This document shows, in pieces, positions 37,628 to 45,877 of a stretch of DNA of 64,000 bases (positions are counted from its first letter, which is position 1; every line of letters starts with the position of its first letter). Origin of the DNA: Paraburkholderia sp. BCC1886. GTDB lineage: Bacteria > Pseudomonadota > Gammaproteobacteria > Burkholderiales > Burkholderiaceae. The notes under the pieces were generated by a model. The model saw nothing but the letters and a program-made list of their open reading frames with translations. It was not told the DNA's origin and made no database searches. The stretch lies in assembly GCF_900996245.1 (NCBI RefSeq), contig NZ_CAAJGK010000040.1:1-64000 (forward strand), given 5' to 3'. A program made the translations under genes and the position numbers.

Positions 37628-37786
37628 ATGACTATCGGAACCATCCTGCTTATCGTGCTCATCCTGCTGTTGATCGGCGCTTTGCCGAGCTGGCCGTATA
37701 GCAGCGGCTGGGGTTATCGACCGACGGGGCTGGTCGGCGTGGTGCTGATCATCGTGATCATTCTGCTGTTGATGGGTCGCATATAA
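37628..37786 (+). CDS. DUF3309 small membrane protein
   Basis: A 52-residue hydrophobic protein with two membrane segments flanking a SWPYSSGWGYRPTG loop, the hallmark of DUF3309. A good ribosome site (CAGGAGA) precedes the ATG. Such peptides are common in proteobacteria; function unknown. The 295-base gap before it (37333-37627) shows nothing else. Confidence 0.85.
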   Translation: MTIGTILLIVLILLLIGALPSWPYSSGWGYRPTGLVGVVLIIVIILLLMGRI

Positions 37787-37864
37787 CGCCGCGCGTTCAG
37801 ACAGCGTTCGCACTGCGTCCGCACGTTTTTTTCGAGCGCGCTTTGATCGCCAGACAAATCGCGA

Positions 37865-37894
37865 TTGACTCTGGCACCCTATGCCCCTTAGAAT
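37865..37894 (+). promoter_or_regulatory. promoter of tRNA-Pro
   Basis: TTGACT (37865-37870) and TAGAAT (37889-37894) are spaced by 18 bases, 12 bases before the mature tRNA begins. A near-consensus sigma-70 promoter. Confidence 0.75.
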
Positions 37895-37905
37895 CTCGGA
37901 TTCGT

Positions 37906-37982
37906 CGGAGCGTAGCGCAGCCTGGTAGCGCATCTGATTTGGGATCAGAGGGTCGTAGGTTCGAATCCTATCGCTCCGACCA
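37906..37982 (+). tRNA. tRNA-Pro (anticodon UGG)
   Basis: A 77-nt cloverleaf: acceptor CGGAGCG pairs with CGCTCCG, then TAGCGCAGCC D-arm, anticodon loop TTTGGGA with anticodon TGG, GGTTCGAATCC T-arm, discriminator A, and an encoded CCA (37980-37982). Confidence 0.97.
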
Positions 37983-37999
37983 CGAAAAAAGCAGTACGG

Positions 38000-38032
38000 A
38001 ACCCGCGTCGCCATCGGCTTCGCGGGTTTTTG
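38000..38032 (+). terminator. terminator of tRNA-Pro
   Basis: AACCCGCG and CGCGGGTT pair across 13 bases, followed by a T run, about 20 bases after the tRNA. Confidence 0.8.
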
Positions 38033-38145
38033 CTTTTTGGCCGACGCACACCGCAGTCGCATGCCCCAAGGTGCCGTGAACGATAGGTCAAATCGCCGGG
38101 AGTGGCCGTTCGTCGCACGGCCACGACCGGAATCAGGAGACACGT

Positions 38146-38610
38146 ATGGATCTGATCCTCTGGCGTCACGCCGAAGCCGAAGACTTCGCCGCGAGCGACC
38201 TTGCCCGCGCCCTCACCACGCGCGGCCGCAAGCAGGCGCAGAACGTGGCCAAGTGGCTGCGCACGCGTTTGCCCGAGCATGCCGTCGTGCTGGCGAGCCC
38301 GGCGGTCCGCACCATTCAGACCGCGGAAACCTTGAGCGACCAATACCGCGTGATGCGCGAACTCGCGCCGAACGCGAGCGCGAACGACGTGCTCGCTGCC
38401 GCCGGCTGGCCTAAGGGCATCGCGCAAACGGTGGTGATCGTGGGTCATCAACCGACGCTCGGTCACGTGGCGGCACGGCTGCTCGGCAACAGCGAAGGTA
38501 GCTGGCCAGTGAAGAAGGCCGGCGTCGTGTGGATTGCCGGCCGCGAGCGCGGGGACGACGGCGACGACCATGCGGTGCTGCGCGCAGCGATCACGCCTGA
38601 TCTGGTGTGA
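38146..38610 (+). CDS. sixA: phosphohistidine phosphatase SixA
   Basis: A 154-residue histidine phosphatase of the phosphoglycerate mutase superfamily. The catalytic RHAEAE lies at residues 7-12 and the second histidine at GHQPTLG near 104. Minimal SixA size (about 155) matches; larger members carry extra domains. SixA proteins dephosphorylate phosphohistidine in signalling or phosphotransfer proteins. Its CAGGAGA ribosome site is strong. Downstream, 192 bases containing a candidate PHO box separate it from olsB. Confidence 0.9.
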   Translation: MDLILWRHAEAEDFAASDLARALTTRGRKQAQNVAKWLRTRLPEHAVVLASPAVRTIQTAETLSDQYRVMRELAPNASANDVLAAAGWPKGIAQTVVIVGHQPTLGHVAARLLGNSEGSWPVKKAGVVWIAGRERGDDGDDHAVLRAAITPDLV

Positions 38611-38705
38611 AGGCCTGAATCGCTCCACCCTGCTCCGCGCAGGCGCAAAAAATATTGCGCGAATCTCTCATCGACATTACAAGCGGCACGTGGCGGGCTT
38701 ACGAC

Positions 38706-38723
38706 CCGTCATCCAATCGTCAT
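38706..38723 (+). promoter_or_regulatory. candidate PHO box upstream of olsB
   Basis: CCGTCAT-CCAA-TCGTCAT: two 7-mers at an 11-bp period, matching the PhoB half-site CTGTCAT at 6 and 5 of 7 positions. It lies 80 bases before the olsB start. Whether it is bound by PhoB needs testing. Confidence 0.55.
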
Positions 38724-38802
38724 GGCCGTGCCATGCGAGCGTCACCGGGCGTTACTACATTGGCGAAAAAAGAAACCATTCTTTCTTCGACCAGGACCCC
38801 CC

Positions 38803-39627
38803 ATGCGAGATCTGCCGACGCCCACTTCGAACCTCGCCGCCAGCCCCGCTTCGAACCACGAAGCACGTCGTCTGCCACGCGCCGAGGAAACGGTCACCGC
38901 ACAGCATCGCCTGCAGGTCACCTGGGCACGGACCGATGAAGAACTCCGCGAGGCGCAACGCCTGCGCTATCGCGTGTTCGCCGATGAAATGGGCGCGCGT
39001 CTGACCGGCCCCGCCGGTCTCGACGTCGATGCATTCGATGCTTACTGCGACCATCTGCTGGTGCGCGATCTGGATACGCTGAAAGTGGTCGGCACGTACC
39101 GCGCGTTGCCGCCGCATCAGGCTGCGCGCATTGGCCGTCTGTATGCGGAGAGCGAATTCGACGTGTCGCGGCTCACGCATCTGCGCGCGCGGATGGTGGA
39201 AGTGGGACGCTCCTGCGTGCATCCCGACTATCGCAGTGGCTCGGTGATCATGTCGCTGTGGGCCGGCCTTGCCGCCTACATGAAACACAACGGCTACGAC
39301 ACGATGCTCGGCTGCGCGAGCGTCGCGATGGCCGACGGCGGACACTACGCGGCGAACCTGTACTGCGCGCTGCGCGAGCATGCGCTGACCCCGCCGGAGT
39401 ATCGCGCGTTCGCGCACACGCCCCTGCCGATCGACGAATTGCAAACCGGCGCCGATGTCGCGCCGCCGCCGCTCGTCAAAGGTTATCTGCGGCTCGGTGC
39501 GAAAATCTGCGGCGCACCGGCATGGGATCCCGACTTCAATACGGCGGATTTCCTGACGCTGTTCCGTCTCGCCGATATCAACGCGCGCTACGCCAAACAT
39601 TTTCTCGGCGACGCACTGCCGCGCTGA
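38803..39627 (+). CDS. olsB: ornithine-acyl-ACP N-acyltransferase (OlsB-like)
   Basis: A 274-residue GNAT-fold acyltransferase. After a 45-residue polar N-terminus, LRYRVFADEMGARL, VGTYRALPP and VEVGRSCVHPDYRSG are typical of OlsB and the hemolysin-like acyltransferases that make lyso-ornithine lipid from ornithine and a hydroxy-acyl-ACP. Ornithine lipids contain no phosphorus and replace phospholipids when phosphate is short. OlsA, for the second acylation, is not adjacent. The PHO box 80 bases upstream supports phosphate control. ATG at 38803 is seven bases after CAGGA. Confidence 0.82.
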   Translation: MRDLPTPTSNLAASPASNHEARRLPRAEETVTAQHRLQVTWARTDEELREAQRLRYRVFADEMGARLTGPAGLDVDAFDAYCDHLLVRDLDTLKVVGTYRALPPHQAARIGRLYAESEFDVSRLTHLRARMVEVGRSCVHPDYRSGSVIMSLWAGLAAYMKHNGYDTMLGCASVAMADGGHYAANLYCALREHALTPPEYRAFAHTPLPIDELQTGADVAPPPLVKGYLRLGAKICGAPAWDPDFNTADFLTLFRLADINARYAKHFLGDALPR

Positions 39628-39646
39628 GAAGACGCGGCGCATAAAA

Positions 39647-39671
39647 AAGCCCGGCGCATAGCCGGGCTTTC
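39647..39671. terminator. bidirectional terminator between olsB and ppx
   Basis: AAGCCCGGC-GCATA-GCCGGGCTT, with As before and Ts after, in the convergent gap. Confidence 0.85.
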
Positions 39672-39695
39672 TGCTTCACTGTCGATGCTTTGCGG

Positions 39696-39783
39696 CGCGC
39701 TTCAATCCGCGCTTCGATTCGCGCTTCAATCCGCGCTTCTCTATCCGCGCTTCTCTATCCGCGCTTCAATCCGCGCTTCAATC
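39696..39783. repeat. mixed 12/14-bp tandem array running into the ppx stop codon
   Basis: Five units of CGCGCTTCAATC (one with a G/T substitution pair) and two units of CGCGCTTCTCTATC in the order 12-12-12-14-14-12-12. The last unit contains the ppx codons GAT TGA, so the stop is part of the repeat. Confidence 0.93.
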
Positions 39784-41469
39784 CGTATACACGACGCGAT
39801 ACGGAATCCCGACCTTCTCCCACTCCGCCGCTTCCTGGATCAGGCTGTAATCGGTCAGCGGATTGTTAGCGACCCACTCGTTGGGCAAGCGTACTTCGTA
39901 GCCGCCATTGACCCGCGACACCGCGATACCAGGCAAACCGACATCCGTACGCCGCCGGCTCAACAATGCCGCCAGCCGCACGCAAAACAGCAAAGGCCAC
40001 TCCACTTCGCGGGTTTGCGACAGCTTGCCGAGCTTGCCCGCATGGCCGAGCACGAGCGCCGCGAGGCGCGCCTGATCCGTGCGGGAAAAGCCCGGCATAT
40101 CCGCATTGCTTGCTATATACGCCGAATGCTTGTGATAGGCGCTGTGCGAAATCGACAGACCGATTTCGTGCAACGCCGCCGCCCAGCCGAGGAACATGTG
40201 ATCTTCGACGCGACGGTCGTTGTCGGGCTCGGCGAACTGATCGTAGAAGCTCACCGCGAGTTCGCCGATACGCCCCGCCTGCGCGCGATCGACCCCATAG
40301 CGGCGCATGAAACCTTCCACCGTGACCGTGCGCATGTCTTCGTGTTGCGAGCGCCCGAGCAGGTCGTACAGCACGCCCAGACGCAACGCGCCGTCCGTCG
40401 TATCGACATAATCGACGCCGAGTTCGTCGAACACCGCGATCATGATCGACAGGCCGCCCGCCAGCACCGGAATGCGATCGCCCTTCAACGCGACCAGCTT
40501 CAGACGATTGACGTTTTCGGCTTTGATCAACGCGCGCTTGAGTCGCTCCAGCCCGCCGCGCGAGATGCCATGCGTGATGCCCGGATCGTTGAAGCCGTTC
40601 GCTTCGACCAGTTCCGCCAACGCGCGCGCGGTGCCCGACGAACCGATGGCCTGCTCCCAGCCGGTCTTCTTGTACTCGGCGGAAATGATCTGGATTTCGC
40701 GGCCCGCAGCGAGTTCGGCTTGCCGCATCGTGTACTCGTCGACATTGCCGGCCGGGAAGAACGCACGGCTATGGCTCACGCAGCCGATATACAGACTTTC
40801 CATCTTGAGCGGCGTGTAGTGCGACCCGATGATGAATTCCGTCGAGCCGCCGCCGATATCCACCACCAGGCGCTTGCCCGCGCTCGCGGGCACGGAGTGT
40901 GCTGCACCGGCATAGATGAGCCGTGCTTCTTCGCGTCCGGCGATCACTTCGATCGGAAAACCGAGCGCTGCTTGCGCCTCACCGAGGAACTCGTGAGCGT
41001 TCTTGGCGATGCGCAACGTGTTAGTGGCGACGGCCCGGACATGCTCGGGGTCGAAGTCGCGCAGCCGTTCGCCGAAGCGCTTCAATGCGTCCCAACCGCG
41101 CACCTGTGAAGCACGATCGAGCATCTTGTCGCGCGACAGACCTGCGGCGAGGCGCACGGGTTCACGTAGGGCGTCGACCTGAAAAATCTGGCTGCCCGCG
41201 TCGGTTTCCTCGACACGGCCTACGATCAGCCGGAAGCTGTTCGAGCCGAGATCGACGGCGGCGAGGAGTTGTGGGGTGTTGACCATCGGGTAGGCGGACT
41301 CCATGCGGCGAAGCGCGGCGGCGGTGGATGCGGTGGAAACGGTGGACCCGGAGGATGCACCGGGCACTGTCTCCGGCCTGGGTGGCTTGGGAACCTTGGG
41401 TTCCCTGGGTGACTTCGGCCCGGCCGCGCTGCTGTTCAAAGACTGCATTCTAAGCGTACCGTGGCTCAC
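39778..41469 (-). CDS. ppx: exopolyphosphatase
   Basis: A 563-residue polyphosphate hydrolase of the Ppx/GppA group. The ATPase-fold core starts with VDLGSNSFRL (about residue 70), then VVDIGGGSTEF (about 206); the C-terminal region has HD-like helices. Bacterial PPX is about 500 residues; the first 61 here are a low-complexity PKSPREPKVPKPPRP region. I nonetheless used the GTG at 41467-41469, because AAGGTGA precedes it at a good distance; the canonical start MVNTPQLLAAVDLG (41286) lacks a ribosome site. It diverges from ppk by 179 bases. Confidence 0.92.
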   Translation of the reverse strand: MSHGTLRMQSLNSSAAGPKSPREPKVPKPPRPETVPGASSGSTVSTASTAAALRRMESAYPMVNTPQLLAAVDLGSNSFRLIVGRVEETDAGSQIFQVDALREPVRLAAGLSRDKMLDRASQVRGWDALKRFGERLRDFDPEHVRAVATNTLRIAKNAHEFLGEAQAALGFPIEVIAGREEARLIYAGAAHSVPASAGKRLVVDIGGGSTEFIIGSHYTPLKMESLYIGCVSHSRAFFPAGNVDEYTMRQAELAAGREIQIISAEYKKTGWEQAIGSSGTARALAELVEANGFNDPGITHGISRGGLERLKRALIKAENVNRLKLVALKGDRIPVLAGGLSIMIAVFDELGVDYVDTTDGALRLGVLYDLLGRSQHEDMRTVTVEGFMRRYGVDRAQAGRIGELAVSFYDQFAEPDNDRRVEDHMFLGWAAALHEIGLSISHSAYHKHSAYIASNADMPGFSRTDQARLAALVLGHAGKLGKLSQTREVEWPLLFCVRLAALLSRRRTDVGLPGIAVSRVNGGYEVRLPNEWVANNPLTDYSLIQEAAEWEKVGIPYRVVYTD

Positions 41470-41567
41470 GATGTCACCTTGCAGTAAGGGGAAGCGCTAT
41501 GGTCCCATACGCACTGCGTCATGTTGACGACACGCAACGAATACGGCGTAGAATCGAAAATTCAGGA

Positions 41568-41596
41568 TTGTCATAACAACGTCATCATACTGTGAG
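41568..41596 (+). promoter_or_regulatory. candidate PHO box upstream of ppk
   Basis: TTGTCAT-AACA-ACGTCAT-CATA-CTGTGAG: three 7-mers at exact 11-bp intervals matching CTGTCAT at 6, 5 and 5 of 7. It ends 52 bases before the ppk ATG, within the ppx-ppk divergent region. Confidence 0.55.
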
Positions 41597-41648
41597 AATT
41601 TCAGAAGGCCTTTACGCCTCTCTTTCCGACACTCCCTTCTCGCTGCCG

Positions 41649-43712
41649 ATGTCCATCCGCTACCCGTTATTGAATCGCGAACTGGGCATTCTTGGTTTCA
41701 ACGAGCGGGTCCTGGCGCAAGCCGCCGACCCCGCTGTGCCGTTACTCGAGCGCCTGCGCTTCATCTGTATTACCAGTAGCAATCTGGACGAATTCTTCGA
41801 AGTCCGCATGGCCGGTCTGCAGGAGCAGATGCGCGACAATCCTGGCGCGCTGGCGCCGGACGGCATGTCGCTGCAACACGTGTACGACCTCGTGGTCGAG
41901 CGGGCGCAGAAGCTCGTGCATCGTCAGTACACGATGCTGCACGACACCGTGCTCACGGCGCTCGAAGCAGAAGGCATCTATTTTCACGGCACCGAAGCGT
42001 GGAACGAAGCGCAAAGCGATTGGGCGCGCAACTATTTTTTCGACGAACTGCTTCCGGTGCTCACGCCCATCGGCCTCGATCCGGCCCATCCGTTTCCGCG
42101 CGTGCTCAACAAGAGCCTGAACTTCGTGGTCGAACTCGAAGGCAAGGACGCCTTCGGCCGGCAGGCGATGATGGGCATCGTCCAGGCGCCGCGCGCGTTG
42201 CCGCGACTGGTGCGCATGCCGCAAGCGTTGTCGGGTTATCCGCACGGCTTCGTTCTGCTTAGCTCGCTGTTGCAACGCTTCGTCGGCGAGTTGTTTCCGA
42301 ATCTCGTGGTGCGCAGTTGCAACCAGTTTCGTATCACGCGTAATAGCGAACTGTTCGTCGATGAAGACGAAATCACCAACCTGCGCGTCGCGTTGCAGGG
42401 CGAGTTGCCCGCGCGCCATCTCGGCAATGCGGTGCGTCTCGAAGTGTCCGCGGAAACGCCGATTCACGTCGTGCGGCGCCTGCTCGACGAAAGCGGTCTG
42501 AGCGACAAGGACTGCTATTACGCGGACGGTCCGGTCAATCTAGTACGGCTCATGCAGTTGCCGGAGATGGTCGACCGGCCCGACCTCAAATTCGTGCCGC
42601 ACATTCCGTCGATTCCCGCGCAGATCGCCAATAGTGCGAGCATGTTCGACGTGATCGATCAGGGCGACGTGCTGCTGCATCATCCGTACGAAAGTTTTCA
42701 GCCGGTGCTCGAGTTGCTGCTGCAGGCGGCCAAAGATCCGCACGTCGTCGCGATCAAGCAGACCATTTACCGGACCGGCACCGACTCGCCGCTCATGGAC
42801 GCGCTGATGCAGGCCGCGCGCAACGGCAAGGAAGTCACGGTCGTGGTCGAACTGCTGGCACGCTTCGACGAAGAAACCAATATCAACTGGGCTTCGCAAC
42901 TCGAAGCCGTCGGCGCGCACGTCGTGTATGGCGTGGTGGGTCACAAATGCCACGCGAAGATGATGCTGATCGTGCGGCGCGTGTCGGCGGGCGGCAAGAG
43001 CACGCTCAAACGCTATGTGCATCTGGGCACGGGCAATTACCATCCGCGCACCGCACGTCTGTATTCCGACTTCGGCCTGATGACCGCCGACCAGAAAATT
43101 TGCGAGGACGTGCATCACGTGTTTCAGCAACTCACCGGCATCGGCGGCGAATTGCGGTTGCACGAGTTGTGGCAGTCGCCGTTCACGTTGCACCCGAAGC
43201 TGGTCGAAGCCATTCGCGTGGAAGCCGACAATGCGCGCGCCGGCAAGAAGGCCCGCATCGTCGCGAAGATGAACGCGCTGCTCGAACCGACGGTGATCGC
43301 CGAGTTGTACGAGGCGTCGCAAGCGGGTGTGAAAATCGATCTGATCGTGCGCGGCGTGTGTTCGTTGCAGCCCGGTGTGCCGGGACTGTCGGAGAACATC
43401 ACGGTGCGCTCCATCGTCGGGCGCTTTCTCGAACATCATCGCATTTACTACTTCTACGACGGCGGTAAGGAGCAGGTGTATCTGTCGAGCGCGGACTGGA
43501 TGGATCGCAATCTGTTCCGGCGCGTAGAGGTGGCGTTTCCCATCAACAACCGGCGACTCAAACGGCGCGTGATCGCCGAAGGTCTGTCGGCGTTTCTCGG
43601 CGATAACCAGGCCGCCTGGCTGATGCAGAGCGACGGTCATTACCGGCGCAGGCGTCCCGGAAAATCGTCGCGCAATGCGCAGATGAGTCTATTGGGAAAG
43701 TACTGCTCGTAG
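41649..43712 (+). CDS. ppk: polyphosphate kinase 1
   Basis: A 687-residue enzyme that polymerises the gamma-phosphate of ATP into polyphosphate. MSIRYPLLNRELGILGFNERVL is the canonical start; the frame extends upstream across the PHO box and I reject that. The catalytic histidine segment YVHLGTGNYHPRTARL is near residue 460, and the second conserved segment HHRIYYFYDGG near 595. Length and order match PPK1. The convergent terminator with phoR lies 20 bases after the stop. Its pairing with ppx and the pho/pst genes is common in proteobacteria. Confidence 0.96.
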   Translation: MSIRYPLLNRELGILGFNERVLAQAADPAVPLLERLRFICITSSNLDEFFEVRMAGLQEQMRDNPGALAPDGMSLQHVYDLVVERAQKLVHRQYTMLHDTVLTALEAEGIYFHGTEAWNEAQSDWARNYFFDELLPVLTPIGLDPAHPFPRVLNKSLNFVVELEGKDAFGRQAMMGIVQAPRALPRLVRMPQALSGYPHGFVLLSSLLQRFVGELFPNLVVRSCNQFRITRNSELFVDEDEITNLRVALQGELPARHLGNAVRLEVSAETPIHVVRRLLDESGLSDKDCYYADGPVNLVRLMQLPEMVDRPDLKFVPHIPSIPAQIANSASMFDVIDQGDVLLHHPYESFQPVLELLLQAAKDPHVVAIKQTIYRTGTDSPLMDALMQAARNGKEVTVVVELLARFDEETNINWASQLEAVGAHVVYGVVGHKCHAKMMLIVRRVSAGGKSTLKRYVHLGTGNYHPRTARLYSDFGLMTADQKICEDVHHVFQQLTGIGGELRLHELWQSPFTLHPKLVEAIRVEADNARAGKKARIVAKMNALLEPTVIAELYEASQAGVKIDLIVRGVCSLQPGVPGLSENITVRSIVGRFLEHHRIYYFYDGGKEQVYLSSADWMDRNLFRRVEVAFPINNRRLKRRVIAEGLSAFLGDNQAAWLMQSDGHYRRRRPGKSSRNAQMSLLGKYCS

Positions 43713-43731
43713 GAATTCGCACTCGATGCTG

Positions 43732-43768
43732 AAAAGCCCGCCAGGTCATGCGACCGGCGGGCTTTTTT
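43732..43768. terminator. bidirectional terminator between ppk and phoR
   Basis: AAAAGCCCGCC-x-GGTC / GACC-GGCGGGCTTTT stem-loop (loop ATGC) with As before and six Ts after, in the convergent gap. Confidence 0.9.
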
Positions 43769-43778
43769 ATGCGTGACA

Positions 43779-45092
43779 TCAAGCCGGCGCAGGCAGTCGC
43801 CGCGCCGTGCGCACCGCCGGGAACCGCACCGTGAACGTACTGCCGCGTCCCTCTTCGCTCGTCACTTCGAGTTGCGCATCGTGCCGTTGCAACACGTGCT
43901 TGACGATCGCGAGGCCCAACCCGGTTCCGCCGGTATCGCGCGAGCGGCTACGATCCACGCGATAGAAGCGTTCGGTGAGCCGGGGAATATCCGCAGCCGG
44001 AATGCCGAGGCCGCTATCGGTCACGGCGAACATCGCACTGCCGCCCTGCAGTTGCCACACGACCTTGATGGCGCCGCCGTCCGGCGTATAGCGGATGGCA
44101 TTGGTCACGAGATTGCCGAACGCGCTGAGAATCTCCGTTTCAACGCCGGTCACGGTGAGCCCCTCGTCGGCATCGAACACGATCCGGTGATGCTGACTCG
44201 ACAGGCTCTCCGCATCGTCCTGCAAATGCCGCAGCACTGCGCGCATGTCGATCATCTGATCGCTGGCCGGCTTGTTGTCGCCCTCCAGTTTCGCGAGCAC
44301 CAGCAGATCGTTGACGATGTGGCGCATGCGCGACGACTGCTGCTCCATCAGATCGAGATAGCGCGCGCGCTCCGCTTCGCTTAACGGCAGCTCGCGCATG
44401 GTCTCGAGAAAACCCGACAGTACGGTCAGCGGCGTTTTGAGTTCATGCGAAACATTGGCGACGAAGTCGCGCCGCATCGCGTCGGTGCGCTCGAGTTCGG
44501 TGATGTCCTGCGAGAGCACCAGCTTGCGATTTTCGCCGTACGGAAACACCTGCACGGACAACACGTTCTGCCGCTTCTCGCCCATACCGCGCATGATCAG
44601 CATCTCTTCATAGCGATGCGAATTCAGGTAGCGCACGAAGTCCGGCTGACGCACCAGATGCGTGATGTGCTGACGTAAATCACGCTTCGCATCGAGGCCG
44701 AAGTGCACCTCGGAGATCGCGTTGCACCACTCGATCTGGTCGTGATCGTCGAGCATCGCGACGCCGTTCGGCGACGCCTGAATCGCCTGTATGAAACGCG
44801 AATGTTGCTGCTCCACCTGACGCACCTGCGCATGCCAGCGCTTCGCGAGCTTGTGCAAACGGTAGTAGATTTCGCCCCAGATGCCGGGAGCACTCGGCAC
44901 TTCGCCGTAGACCGGTGCGTCGAGCAGACGCCACAACCGCTGTTTATGAAACGTGCCGAACAGGCTTTGCGCCAGTAACAGAACGACCGCAAGCGACAGT
45001 CCTGTTTCGACGTTGACGAGTGCGCCGACCACCACGCACAGAACGCCCAGCAGCACGACCGACACGATGGAGCGCGCCCAGATGATGTTCAT
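43779..45092 (-). CDS. phoR: phosphate regulon sensor histidine kinase
   Basis: A 437-residue membrane kinase. Two N-terminal membrane segments (residues 8-25, 30-45) are followed by a linker and a PAS domain (AIQASPNGVAMLDDHDQIEWCN). The dimerisation domain has SHELKTPLTVLSG with the phosphorylated His, and the ATPase domain has NLVTNAIRYT (N box), DSGLGIP (G1) and GGTGLGL (G2). PhoR phosphorylates PhoB when phosphate is scarce and the Pst-PhoU complex signals limitation. It follows phoB by 54 bases. Confidence 0.97.
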   Translation of the reverse strand: MNIIWARSIVSVVLLGVLCVVVGALVNVETGLSLAVVLLLAQSLFGTFHKQRLWRLLDAPVYGEVPSAPGIWGEIYYRLHKLAKRWHAQVRQVEQQHSRFIQAIQASPNGVAMLDDHDQIEWCNAISEVHFGLDAKRDLRQHITHLVRQPDFVRYLNSHRYEEMLIMRGMGEKRQNVLSVQVFPYGENRKLVLSQDITELERTDAMRRDFVANVSHELKTPLTVLSGFLETMRELPLSEAERARYLDLMEQQSSRMRHIVNDLLVLAKLEGDNKPASDQMIDMRAVLRHLQDDAESLSSQHHRIVFDADEGLTVTGVETEILSAFGNLVTNAIRYTPDGGAIKVVWQLQGGSAMFAVTDSGLGIPAADIPRLTERFYRVDRSRSRDTGGTGLGLAIVKHVLQRHDAQLEVTSEEGRGSTFTVRFPAVRTARRLPAPA

Positions 45093-45146
45093 GGTCTAGC
45101 GATCGAAGAGGAAAACAAACGCGGGCGGCGCGAGCGCCGCCGCGGT

Positions 45147-45848
45147 TCAGGCGCTCTTGGCGAGCCGGTAGCCGCTACCGCGCACCGTCTCGATCATAGC
45201 ATCGCACCCGGCGGGCTTGAGCGCCGCGCGCAGGCGCTTGATATGCACGTCGACCGTCCGTTCTTCGACGAACACGTGATCGCCCCACACCTGATCGAGC
45301 AGTTGCGTGCGGCTATGCACGCGCTCCGGATGCGTCATGAAGAAATGCAGCAGACGGAATTCGGTCGGACCGAGATCGAGCTTGATCTCGCTGCCTTCGT
45401 TGTTCGCGGCGACGCGATGCGTGGCCGGATCGAGCTTGAGGCCGTTGATCGCGACCAGATCTTCGGTGAGCTGCGGCGCGCGGCGGCGCAGCACCGCCTT
45501 GATACGCGCCATCAGTTCTTTCGGCGAAAACGGTTTGGTGACGTAGTCGTCCGCGCCGATTTCGAGGCCGAGCACCTTGTCCTGTTCGTCGCCACGCGCG
45601 GTCAGCATGATAATCGGGATGTGCTTGGTGCGCTCGTTGTTGCGCAGGTCGCGCGCGAACGCAATGCCGGATTTGCCCGGCAACATCCAGTCGAGCAGGA
45701 CCAGATCGGGCAACACGTCGCTGATCAGGTTCTGCGCCTGCTCCGCGTTGTACGCGCGAATCGGGCAGTGTCCGGCGTGTTGAAGATTGACCGAAATGAG
45801 TTCGGAAATGGCGGGCTCATCTTCAATGACGAGAATGCTGCTGGGCAT
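45147..45848 (-). CDS. phoB: phosphate regulon response regulator PhoB
   Basis: A 233-residue OmpR-type regulator. Receiver domain features are ILVIEDEPAI and the phosphorylated Asp in VLLDWMLPG (residue about 53), with TKPF near 105. The winged-helix DNA-binding domain ends with VRGSGYRL, the OmpR-family hallmark. I chose the ATG at 45848 with GAGG five bases before; a GTG two codons upstream has AAGGA. PhoB should bind the PHO boxes upstream of pstS, ppk, olsB and the phosphatase/peroxidase pair. Confidence 0.97.
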   Translation of the reverse strand: MPSSILVIEDEPAISELISVNLQHAGHCPIRAYNAEQAQNLISDVLPDLVLLDWMLPGKSGIAFARDLRNNERTKHIPIIMLTARGDEQDKVLGLEIGADDYVTKPFSPKELMARIKAVLRRRAPQLTEDLVAINGLKLDPATHRVAANNEGSEIKLDLGPTEFRLLHFFMTHPERVHSRTQLLDQVWGDHVFVEERTVDVHIKRLRAALKPAGCDAMIETVRGSGYRLAKSA

Positions 45849-45877
45849 CGGCACCTCTAGTCCTTATTCTGATGGAG

